From JAURFX01 sp038125265 (GTDB lineage Bacteria; Pseudomonadota; Gammaproteobacteria; Steroidobacterales; Rariloculaceae), in NCBI GenBank assembly GCA_038125265.1, contig JAYPDM010000027.1:1-13337 (forward strand): a stretch of 13,337 nucleotides of DNA, given 5' to 3'. Below are positions 7,439 to 13,337 of this stretch, piece after piece (position 1 is the first letter of the stretch; each line of letters opens with the position of its first letter). The notes under the pieces are model-generated. The model was not told the origin of the DNA. It ran no database searches and saw nothing but the letters and a program-made list of their open reading frames with translations. A program made the translations under genes and the position numbers.

Positions 7439-7654
7439 AGGGCTAATATAGGTATTGAATCAATTGTAGGAGCCGGAGCCTTAGTCACAGAGGATAAATC
7501 TTTCCCCCCAAGATCATTAATTTTAGGCGCACCGGCTAAACTGATTCGCGAAGTGACAGAGGAAGAAATCAATGCCATTAGATTAAATGCCCTACACTAC
7601 GTAAATTTATCAAAAAAATATATTAAGGATCTCGAATCAAGTTTATCAAACTAG
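7439..7654 (+). CDS. Gamma-carbonic-anhydrase-like hexapeptide-repeat protein (YrdA/CaiE/PaaY type), C-terminal part only
   Basis: 71 residues are visible after gap 2. The sequence ESIVGAGALVTEDKSFPPRS followed by LILGAPAKLIREVTEEE is the characteristic end of the left-handed beta-helix of gamma-class carbonic anhydrase-like proteins, with the C-terminal helix INAIRLNALHYVNLSKKYIKDL packing against it. The metal-binding histidines would be in the missing N-terminal part, so activity cannot be judged; many members are annotated as carbonic anhydrase or transferase without proof. Family length is about 175-180 residues. The final 32 bp overlap the end of the convergent dehydrogenase gene. Confidence 0.82.
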   Translation, partial: RANIGIESIVGAGALVTEDKSFPPRSLILGAPAKLIREVTEEEINAIRLNALHYVNLSKKYIKDLESSLSN

Positions 7655-8495
7655 AGGTATCCCATCGAGGATGGCCTTTTTGAATAAGTCTTTCATAAAG
7701 CTTTTGCACTAAACCCAACACCGGTAAGGAAATATTGTTTCTTTTGGCTACATCTATGCATAAAAGCAAATCTTTATTCATGAGCTCATTGGCGAATCCA
7801 AAATCGAACTCATCTTGTAGCATGGTATGAGCACGATTATCCATCTGCCAGGATTGTGCAGCTCCTTGAGAAATAGCTTCAACCACTCTACCAATATCGA
7901 TACCAGATTTCTCTCCGAATGCGATCGCCTCAGATAAGCCCTGAATAAGACCAGCGAGCGCGATTTGATTTACCATTTTTGCTAATTGCCCGTGACCCCC
8001 CTCGCCAATTAGAACATGTCGCTTACTGTAGCAATCAAGAATTGGCTTAGCTTTGTTGTAAATCTGTTGGTCGCCACCCACCATGACAGTTAATTGCCCA
8101 TTAACCGCGCCAGATTCACCACCAGAAACAGGTGCATCTAAAAAACCAATTTGATTTTTCTCTGCAAGCAGATGTAATTCTCTCGCAATTGTCTCGGAGG
8201 CAGTAGTATGATCAATCAGCAATGCACCGTTTTTCATAGTTGATAATACCTTGGAGTCTATCAGTAAGGCTCTAAGGGACTCATCGTCTCTCAAGCATGT
8301 CACAACTGCATCACATGTTTTAAACAATAAAGCAAAATCCTCAGCTATTGCTCCTTGATATTGCTCTATCCACTTATCTGCTTTGACCTTATCCCTATTG
8401 AAAACAGCGCAATCAAATTCTTTGCTTAACCAACCAGCCATAGGAAAACCCATAACGCCTAGTCCAATAAATCCAACCTTTTTTATTTCAGTCAT
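7623..8495 (-). CDS. NAD(P)-dependent beta-hydroxyacid dehydrogenase, 3-hydroxyisobutyrate dehydrogenase family
   Basis: The 290-residue protein has the full family layout. The Rossmann dinucleotide site is GFIGLGVMG (8-16), N33-R34 follows beta-2, the substrate-binding motif is DAPVSGGESGAVNGQL (120-135, with S124), and the catalytic lysine is K173 in GHGQLAKMVNQI with N176. Members oxidise 3-hydroxyisobutyrate (valine breakdown), reduce tartronate semialdehyde (GarR/GlxR) or act on other beta-hydroxyacids; the exact substrate cannot be read from the motifs. Its ATG overlaps the kinase stop by 4 bp (ATGA), making it the last gene of the riboswitch-led operon. Its 3' end overlaps the convergent hexapeptide gene by 32 bp, with no space for a terminator between them. 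Confidence 0.87.
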   Translation of the reverse strand: MTEIKKVGFIGLGVMGFPMAGWLSKEFDCAVFNRDKVKADKWIEQYQGAIAEDFALLFKTCDAVVTCLRDDESLRALLIDSKVLSTMKNGALLIDHTTASETIARELHLLAEKNQIGFLDAPVSGGESGAVNGQLTVMVGGDQQIYNKAKPILDCYSKRHVLIGEGGHGQLAKMVNQIALAGLIQGLSEAIAFGEKSGIDIGRVVEAISQGAAQSWQMDNRAHTMLQDEFDFGFANELMNKDLLLCIDVAKRNNISLPVLGLVQKLYERLIQKGHPRWDTSSLINLIRDP

Positions 8496-9352
8496 ACAGC
8501 CAAATTATAGTGAGCCTTAAAATCATTGTATTCTGATTCAATAGATTCTACATTTTTTTGCTCATGGATCACTCTCCATAGATTATTTCTTAAAAAAATA
8601 AATGCTAGCCATAATTCTAAATTCTTAAAATCATAGTCAGGATATAGTGTAAAAAAGTAAATCTTCATAAGTGAAAAAAGAGGATCTTGAATTTGATCCT
8701 CAACAATTAAATTTGCGAAATCCACTTCTAGGGGAGCATAGGACGCATACTCAAAATCAAGCAAATAACATCTTTCATTCTTTAAAACCGTATTGATAGA
8801 AGAAAAATCTCCGTGCACTGGGACCAAAGTGGTCGTTTTTTCAATTAATTGCCTAGCAATAAAGTTCATTTCATCAATGATGCTCATCAGTTCATCTTTA
8901 TAAGAGCTTTTCAGCTGAGAGACATAATGTGCGACTATATTTAATAAATTTATATTTTTTAATTTGGTCTTGATGGACATACGATGCAAATGGCTCACCT
9001 TTTCTAAGAGTAAGGTATATTCTTGCAAGCTTTTAATTTCAGCACCGCTTTCAATCCATTCCTGAACAATAATTCTATTTTCAGCATCAATCATGATCAG
9101 TTTTGGGGTCAGCTCATGGTGTGATAACTCTGTTAAAAGTACCTTCTGTAATTTAAAGGGAAGACAAAACATTTCTTCTTTTTTAGAAAACTGTTTCACA
9201 AAAAAGATATTTTTTTCTGATTTTGCCTTGTAGCTACATGCCCTTAAGCTTGATGATAGCAACTGGTAAGAATACTTCTCATTTGGGATAGCATGGCCTG
9301 AGTACTGATTCAATTGGTGGTCCATGATTGAAGAAATAGAACTGCTTTTCAT
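8492..9352 (-). CDS. APH/choline-kinase-fold phosphotransferase, probable thiamine kinase
   Basis: The 286-residue protein has the aminoglycoside phosphotransferase/choline kinase catalytic core. The Brenner-type motif is VHGDFSSIN (179-187; D182 catalytic base, N187 metal ligand), and the metal-binding aspartate is D199 in LLDFEYAS, followed by LEVDFANL (209-216). The N-lobe has a lysine in FFVKQF (K53) and the hinge-like VQEWIESG. It lies between pnuT and a dehydrogenase with 4-bp ATGA overlaps on both sides, under a TPP riboswitch. Thiamine is therefore the likely substrate (ThiK activity giving thiamine monophosphate), which would trap vitamin carried by PnuT. The fold is clear; the substrate is inferred from context. 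Choline or ethanolamine kinase activity is the alternative. Confidence 0.8.
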   Translation of the reverse strand: MKSSSISSIMDHQLNQYSGHAIPNEKYSYQLLSSSLRACSYKAKSEKNIFFVKQFSKKEEMFCLPFKLQKVLLTELSHHELTPKLIMIDAENRIIVQEWIESGAEIKSLQEYTLLLEKVSHLHRMSIKTKLKNINLLNIVAHYVSQLKSSYKDELMSIIDEMNFIARQLIEKTTTLVPVHGDFSSINTVLKNERCYLLDFEYASYAPLEVDFANLIVEDQIQDPLFSLMKIYFFTLYPDYDFKNLELWLAFIFLRNNLWRVIHEQKNVESIESEYNDFKAHYNLAV

Positions 9353-9900
9353 ATCGCTTTTAAATTTTTATGCCACTTTAACAAGCCTATCACTGACATA
9401 AAAAAGTAAATGACATACATCAAGCTCGAAACAAAAAGTCCCTGCGAAACAAGTAAATAAATAGTTAAAAGATCAACAATGATCCAAAAAAACCAATTTT
9501 CAATTTTCTTTTCTGAAGCTAGGTATGTCGCTGTGATTGCCAGTATCGAAATAAACAGATCGATGGGAATAAGAGCGATGCCGAGATCCCTGATCAAGCT
9601 ATAGATTACAAAAAATAGCGATGCAGCAAAGAGAAAATAGAAAATTGATTTCAGTATTCCAATTCTGGTGATAGCTAATGGATTGCTTTGAGATCCCCAA
9701 TTTAACCATCCGTATACCGCGACAAAACAATAGAATATTTGCAGAAGCGCCTGCATATATATCTCAGACTGATAAAAAATAAATAAAAAGATGAAAGAAC
9801 TAAAGAATCCAAAAATCCAGCAGACCCTATTCTCTAAGATTGCGAGCAAGACGTATGCAAAACCAAAAAGGACTGCAAATATCTCGATTAATACCTCCAT
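9349..9900 (-). CDS. pnuT: PnuC-family vitamin transporter, probable thiamine transporter PnuT
   Basis: The 183-residue protein is almost entirely hydrophobic, with about seven predicted transmembrane helices. It carries PnuC-family features: an early ENRVCWIFGFFSS segment, the tryptophan-rich VYGWLNWG, and a WFFWIIVDLLTIYL helix near the end. PnuC proteins carry nicotinamide riboside, PnuT proteins thiamine; both work by facilitated diffusion and depend on phosphorylation inside the cell. The TPP riboswitch upstream, the TonB receptor 10 bp before it and the kinase overlapping its stop by 4 bp argue for thiamine. No good Shine-Dalgarno sequence precedes the ATG, so translation probably follows that of the receptor. 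Family assignment is firm; substrate is from context. Confidence 0.86.
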   Translation of the reverse strand: MEVLIEIFAVLFGFAYVLLAILENRVCWIFGFFSSFIFLFIFYQSEIYMQALLQIFYCFVAVYGWLNWGSQSNPLAITRIGILKSIFYFLFAASLFFVIYSLIRDLGIALIPIDLFISILAITATYLASEKKIENWFFWIIVDLLTIYLLVSQGLFVSSLMYVIYFFMSVIGLLKWHKNLKAI

Positions 9901-9910
9901 GCTAATGATT

Positions 9911-11965
9911 TCAGTGGAATAAGTAGTCTAATGTAATGCCTACCTGAACTGGATCACCGGATCGGATAAATAAATTAGGGAGATATAAAGGGTCATTGGG
10001 ATCATTACTAAAATAAAATCCTCGAATTGGATAATCCTGATTAAGGATATTTTTTGTCCAAAATGTAATTTGCGCTCGCTCTAATGAATACACTACGGCG
10101 ATATCAACTAAACTATAACCGGTTGCTTGTTGATCATGGCTCTCATCAAAAAAATAACCATCTTGCTTAAAGAATGATCCTTGTATTTGAAGGTTGCCAT
10201 TTAATTGATAGTTTAGAAGTGCGCTCCATTGAAAGCTTGGAGCGTAAGCCTGCTCCCTACCCCTCAAGTTTAAAGGGACCTCAGGCTTATCAGCAAATAC
10301 TGCATCTAAAAATCCTGCGCTTAATCGAGCATGCAAGCGCGGAGAAAAAAATATGTCTGCTTCGGCTTCTATGCCCTTATTCTCTCCAGCATCAAAATTT
10401 TTTGTAAGGTATATAAAACTTAAGGGATCCTGAGGATCCAACTGCATTGAGGTACTTATCTGTTGATGATTGCGTGAAGAATAAAATATTTGGCTTTTTA
10501 ATCTGACCGCCCCATCGAGAAGCTCGCTGTTTACGCCAAGCTCATAGCTCATTAAATTCTCGCTGTCATAGAATCGAAATTCATTTGGCACAACAGTTCC
10601 AATATTTATTCCTCCAAATTTATATCCCTGGCTTGCTGTAAAAATAATTTGGGTCAAGTCAGATAGTTGGTAGACACTCCCAAGCGTAAAAGCCTGGTTA
10701 ATATAATCCGGCGAAGAATAGTCTAAATCACCATCCAAGTAATCAAAAAGGTGCTCCTCAGTTCTCAGTCCAATATTGAATGTGAGTTGATCGCTTAGAA
10801 AATATTTAAAGTCTCCATAGAGAGCGAGATAGCTTCCATTAAAGACTGAATCAGAATCTCGGTAGACAAAACCATTATAGATTTCGTCAATCATATTTTC
10901 TTCATCAACTGTTTTTAGATACAAACCCCCAATCAGATTGTAATTATCTTCAGGGCTATTTGTTGAAATACTCCAATCAAATGTTCTTTGCTTTCTAACT
11001 CTTTGCGTCTCAGAGGTAAAGTCATACAACACGCCCCAATAATCATCATTTCCCCAATCACCGTCATAAGCGATAAACATATTTGAATTCGACTGGCTCA
11101 TAACCAACCTTGAGCTCAATTCATCAAACTGATGATGATAATTTAATGAAAAAGCATTAAGGTTTTGCTTATCTTTGCCAAGATAATCTGAATAAGTTTT
11201 TCTAGAATTATCATTAGTCCAGGCATCATAGCCATTATTAAAATCAGCGACTAATAAATTAAGGTTTAGGTCGCTTCTGGACGTAAGATTTATTCGCGTA
11301 TTTAATCGATGAATGAGCTCATTACGATGGTTGGTATCATCAACTTTGTAGAATTCATTCTCCATGAAGCCATTTTGTCCCATTTTTTGCACCATATACC
11401 TCGCACTAACGGTATTCGATAGGGGTAATGAAAAATTAAACCCGTAAGCTTTGAGGTCATCCGAGCCAAATTGAAAATTCGTATCAATGGATAATTCATC
11501 TTCAGGGTCTTCGCTCTTTAGGTATACCAATCCGGCAAGTGCATTTGAGCCATTGATTGTGCCCTGAGGGCCCCTCAAAACTTCAACTTGGGAAATCCCA
11601 TATAAATTTGAAGCCATTGCAATGCCTGTTAAATCAATATCATCTATGATAAAGCCAACAGAAGCATTAGGAGCACCTTGATATTGCTCGCGCTCACCAA
11701 TGCCTCTAATTTGAAAATATCGTGTTCTTGATCCCTCACCAGACCAATTTAAATTAGGAATAAACTTGGAAATATCCTGAATACTAAAGACAGAAAAGGC
11801 CTCGTATTGATCGCTTAATAAAACTGTCGTACTAATTAAGTCCTCTGATGGACTGTTATCTAAACTTGCGTATACGGTAATTTCCTCAATAATATCCATG
11901 TCATCTTGAGTCCACGCCATGTAGCTAATGAGGGAGAATAAAAAGGGTAAGAATTTAATTTTCAA
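9911..11965 (-). CDS. TonB-dependent outer-membrane receptor, probable thiamine receptor
   Basis: From a TTG at 11963-11965 the product has 684 residues. It begins with a signal peptide (MKIKFLPFLFSLISYMA), then a TonB box-like EEITVYA (27-33), a plug domain (about 45-150) with FQIRGIGE, the hallmark VEVLRGPQGT (127-136), and a 22-strand-type barrel ending in an aromatic-rich strand (ITLDYLFH). The TTG is chosen because GGAGG (11971-11975) sits 5 nt upstream and the signal peptide then starts properly. A GTG at 12067 extends the frame by 34 codons but those codons are the riboswitch. The receptor would bring a substrate across the outer membrane using TonB energy; thiamine or a derivative is inferred from the TPP riboswitch and neighbouring PnuT. 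Confidence 0.9.
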   Translation of the reverse strand: MKIKFLPFLFSLISYMAWTQDDMDIIEEITVYASLDNSPSEDLISTTVLLSDQYEAFSVFSIQDISKFIPNLNWSGEGSRTRYFQIRGIGEREQYQGAPNASVGFIIDDIDLTGIAMASNLYGISQVEVLRGPQGTINGSNALAGLVYLKSEDPEDELSIDTNFQFGSDDLKAYGFNFSLPLSNTVSARYMVQKMGQNGFMENEFYKVDDTNHRNELIHRLNTRINLTSRSDLNLNLLVADFNNGYDAWTNDNSRKTYSDYLGKDKQNLNAFSLNYHHQFDELSSRLVMSQSNSNMFIAYDGDWGNDDYWGVLYDFTSETQRVRKQRTFDWSISTNSPEDNYNLIGGLYLKTVDEENMIDEIYNGFVYRDSDSVFNGSYLALYGDFKYFLSDQLTFNIGLRTEEHLFDYLDGDLDYSSPDYINQAFTLGSVYQLSDLTQIIFTASQGYKFGGINIGTVVPNEFRFYDSENLMSYELGVNSELLDGAVRLKSQIFYSSRNHQQISTSMQLDPQDPLSFIYLTKNFDAGENKGIEAEADIFFSPRLHARLSAGFLDAVFADKPEVPLNLRGREQAYAPSFQWSALLNYQLNGNLQIQGSFFKQDGYFFDESHDQQATGYSLVDIAVVYSLERAQITFWTKNILNQDYPIRGFYFSNDPNDPLYLPNLFIRSGDPVQVGITLDYLFH

Positions 11966-11994
11966 TGAAGCCTCCGTTTGATTCTGAGGCCTCA
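11966..11994 (-). promoter_or_regulatory. Shine-Dalgarno-sequestering hairpin (expression platform) of the TPP riboswitch
   Basis: On the minus strand TGAGGCCTC (11994-11986) can pair over nine positions (one G-U) with GAGGCTTCA (11974-11966), with an 11-nt loop. The 3' strand includes four of the five bases of the GGAGG ribosome site (11975-11971) and ends directly before the TTG start codon. Forming this hairpin should block initiation of the receptor. A competing 7-bp pairing exists between CCTCAGA (11989-11983) and TCTGAGG (12075-12069), the 5' strand of the aptamer, which would free the ribosome site when TPP is absent. Confidence 0.72.
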
Positions 11995-11997
11995 AGC

Positions 11998-12075
11998 TCT
12001 GTCCCTTCGCCGTCATTAAACGTATCAGGTTCAAAGGGTTGAATAATTCTCTCAGGCTAATTGCCACCCCTCAGA
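11998..12075 (-). promoter_or_regulatory. TPP (thiamine pyrophosphate) riboswitch aptamer
   Basis: Read on the minus strand the element has the conserved THI-box blocks in order: GGGGTG (12070-12065), a short P3 GGC/GCC, then CTGAGAG, ACCC closing P2 with GGGT, the core TTGAACCTGAT, a short P5 CGT/ACG around TTAATG, and GGCGAAGGGA near the end. P1 is a short TCTG/CAGA helix (12075-12072 with 12001-11998). This is the thiamine pyrophosphate aptamer found widely in bacteria. It sits directly upstream of a TonB receptor-PnuT-kinase operon, so that genes for thiamine uptake should be turned down when TPP is abundant. Confidence 0.95.
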
Positions 12076-12082
12076 TTTCTAT

Positions 12083-12110
12083 ATTTTATCAAACTATTTT
12101 TCTAAAAACC
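12083..12110 (-). promoter_or_regulatory. Weak candidate promoter for the riboswitch transcript
   Basis: The minus-strand hexamer TAAAAT (12088-12083) would be a -10 element putting the transcript start near 12076, exactly at the aptamer's 5' edge. The matching -35 position (about 12110-12105, GGTTTT) is poor and lies in the last codons of moaB. Only 18 bp separate the moaB stop from the aptamer, so the alternative is cotranscription with moaB. Confidence 0.3.
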
Positions 12111-12606
12111 TAGGAATCAGGTCAACAAGGTTACAAGGCTTTGTATTGCTATTGAGCTGTGGGTCTATAATTTCATTCCACGCAAGTTGACAGGCATTGG
12201 TTGATCCAGGCAAGCAAAAGATAATTGTGCCATTGGCAACTCCTGCAAAGCATCTTGATTGCAAGGTTGAAGTCTTAATTTCTGCAACCGATAGATACCT
12301 AAAGTATTCTGCAAAACCATCAATAACTTTATCAAGGAGTGGCAGTGCAGCCTCTGGGGTACCATCCCTTCCAGTCAAACCAGTCCCACCGGTTGAAATA
12401 ATGACGTCTATATTTTGATCGTATATCCAACTAGAGAGGCAGGCTCGAATAGCATATTTATCATCTGCAACCAGTCCACGATCAATGATTTGATGTTGAG
12501 ATTTTTCAACTGCCTCTAAGAGCCAAGACCCGCTGGTATCATTTTCAACCGTTCTTGAATCAGAGACGGTAAGAACAGCAATGTTAAGACCAATTTGTGA
12601 GCTCAT
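12094..12606 (-). CDS. moaB: Molybdenum cofactor biosynthesis protein MoaB (MoaB/Mog family)
   Basis: The 170-residue protein shows the MoaB/MogA fold. VLTVSDSRT (11-19) opens it, the pterin/nucleotide-binding STGGTGLTGRDGTPEA (71-86) is complete, and LPGST lies in the C-terminal part. MogA/Cnx1G-type proteins adenylylate molybdopterin before metal insertion; E. coli MoaB has the same fold and size but a less certain role. Length (about 170) and the sequence RDGTPEA favour MoaB over Mog (about 195). No other molybdenum cofactor gene lies in the window. The ATG at 12604-12606 is used; a TATACT hexamer about 10 nt upstream would place transcription start almost at the start codon. Divergent from the MFS gene and 18 bp upstream of the riboswitch. 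Confidence 0.88.
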   Translation of the reverse strand: MSSQIGLNIAVLTVSDSRTVENDTSGSWLLEAVEKSQHQIIDRGLVADDKYAIRACLSSWIYDQNIDVIISTGGTGLTGRDGTPEAALPLLDKVIDGFAEYFRYLSVAEIKTSTLQSRCFAGVANGTIIFCLPGSTNACQLAWNEIIDPQLNSNTKPCNLVDLIPRFLEK

Positions 12607-12672
12607 CCATAAAGTATATTTTATTGGTGAATCAAGTTACAACGAAATCTAAAAAATGAATCATTCAATTTC

Positions 12673-13337
12673 ATGCTAAACTTTTTTTCGATGGCGCAAT
12701 CGATTACTTCTCCTCTTAAAATTTCTATCTTTAGAAATATATGGATTGCCAATATGGTTTCAAATATTGGAACCTGGATGCATGAGGTCGGTGCCGGTTG
12801 GCTAATGGCTACTATGTCTAGCGACCCGCTTCTTGTCTCTCTCGTACAAACTGCTTTATTTTTGCCTAGTTTTTTCTTAATACTCCCCGCAGGCGCAATT
12901 GCTGATCTGGTTGATCGTAGAAAATTATTAATTTTTGCTATTGCCTGGATGCTGATTATTGCTTGTTTTTGTGCATTTTTTGCATTTACAGCTCTAGTCA
13001 CACCAAGAACCTTGCTCACCCTCACATTTTGTCTGGGGATTGGATCTGCCATCTATCTTCCCGTTATGGCATCGATCATGCCTGATATAGTACCTAAGGA
13101 GTATCTTGTTAATGCATTAACTCTAAATAGCATATCTGCGAATATTACGAGAACTATAGGCCCGGTGATTGCTGGTTATTTAATTGCATTATCAGGGCCA
13201 TGGGTGGTGTTTAGTGCGAATGCACTTAGTTTTTTAATCATTTTATTTGTCATCTTTAGCTACAAACATAAGCAGCCGAGGAGCAGCTTACCAAGCGAAA
13301 GGTTTTTTGGCGCAATTAAAAATGGCTTTGCTTATGT
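12673..13337 (+). CDS. Major facilitator superfamily transporter (EntS/MFS_3-like), 3' end outside the window
   Basis: 221 codons are visible and the frame is still open at the window edge. The protein is strongly hydrophobic with six apparent membrane segments, the N-terminal half of an MFS carrier. NMVSNIGTWMHEVGAGWLM (helix 1), a loop 2-3 motif-A variant GAIADLVDRRKLL, and RTIGPVIAGYLI (helix 5) resemble the MFS_3 group that includes the enterobactin exporter EntS, so it is probably an exporter; the substrate is unknown. The start may be ATG 12673 or ATG 12691 (MAQSITSPLKI, closer to family N-termini); neither has a Shine-Dalgarno sequence. An antisense open frame at 12621-13052 is only its shadow. 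Divergent from moaB with 66 bp between. Confidence 0.85.
   Translation, partial: MLNFFSMAQSITSPLKISIFRNIWIANMVSNIGTWMHEVGAGWLMATMSSDPLLVSLVQTALFLPSFFLILPAGAIADLVDRRKLLIFAIAWMLIIACFCAFFAFTALVTPRTLLTLTFCLGIGSAIYLPVMASIMPDIVPKEYLVNALTLNSISANITRTIGPVIAGYLIALSGPWVVFSANALSFLIILFVIFSYKHKQPRSSLPSERFFGAIKNGFAY

Noticed and set aside
7172..7654. A novel phosphoglycerate mutase-carbonic anhydrase fusion
   Set aside because: The join runs through 100 N; both parts are incomplete ends of separate families.
8492..9352. Aminoglycoside resistance kinase
   Set aside because: Shares the fold and HGD motif, but position inside a riboswitch-controlled vitamin operon and lack of any resistance context make antibiotic inactivation unlikely.
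9349..9900. PnuC as a nicotinamide riboside transporter
   Set aside because: The TPP riboswitch and TonB receptor/kinase context favour thiamine (PnuT); no NadR-type partner is present. Kept as an alternative only.
9911..12067. 718-residue form of the TonB receptor starting at GTG 12067
   Set aside because: The first 34 codons are the TPP riboswitch and expression platform; the TTG at 11965 has a ribosome site and signal peptide.
12607..12672. Divergent promoter pair between moaB and the MFS gene
   Set aside because: TATATT (plus, 12615-12620) and TATACT (minus) resemble -10 boxes, but no -35 boxes at proper spacing were found; in AT-rich DNA such matches are common.
12621..13052. 143-codon open frame on the minus strand
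   Set aside because: It is antisense to a clear MFS transporter with membrane helices and MFS motifs on the plus strand; its product is basic and low-complexity, as expected from a shadow frame.

Overview
The window looks like a scaffold from an AT-rich gammaproteobacterium with a compact genome, probably aquatic and assembled from metagenome or single-cell data. The evidence is the proteobacterial gene neighbourhood (xerD followed by dsbC, as in Escherichia coli; zapE; gpmA; moaB), TonB-dependent outer-membrane uptake, very short intergenic spaces with many overlapping genes, and two runs of exactly 100 N that look like scaffold-gap placeholders. No mobile element, CRISPR array or phage gene was seen. 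The taxonomic placement is inference from gene content.

Layout. Positions 1-705 (minus) hold an ECF-type sigma factor overlapped by a truncated downstream gene that may be its anti-sigma partner. A tRNA-Leu(CAA) lies at 811-897 (plus), with its CCA end 2 bp from the stop codon of the convergent minus-strand group xerD - dsbC - diheme cytochrome c (900-3527). A terminator-like hairpin at 731-760 on the minus strand may end that group only after it has crossed the tRNA antisense. From 3554 to 7654 the plus strand carries plsC, an acetoacetyl-CoA synthetase cut by gap 1, zapE (start lost in gap 1), gpmA (only the start) and a gamma-carbonic-anhydrase-like protein (only the end). The last two sit on either side of gap 2 and are NOT a fusion, although they read in one frame through the N run.

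The most informative part is 7623-12075 on the minus strand: a TPP riboswitch, a TonB-dependent receptor, a PnuC/PnuT-type transporter, an APH-fold small-molecule kinase and a 3-hydroxyisobutyrate-dehydrogenase-family enzyme, the last three joined by 4-bp ATGA overlaps. I read this as a thiamine scavenging operon: the receptor crosses the outer membrane, PnuT crosses the inner membrane, and the kinase traps thiamine by phosphorylation. When TPP is plentiful the riboswitch would shut off translation. The leader permits a concrete switch model: a hairpin hides the receptor's Shine-Dalgarno sequence, and an alternative 7-bp pairing with the aptamer's 5' strand would free it. The receptor starts at a TTG (11965); a longer open frame from a GTG at 12067 is a translation of the riboswitch and should not be used. 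Riboswitch, receptor, PnuT and kinase sets are known in outline; the dehydrogenase as fourth member and the details of the switch deserve a look.

Upstream of the riboswitch lie moaB (minus) and, divergent from it, an MFS transporter that runs off the window end.
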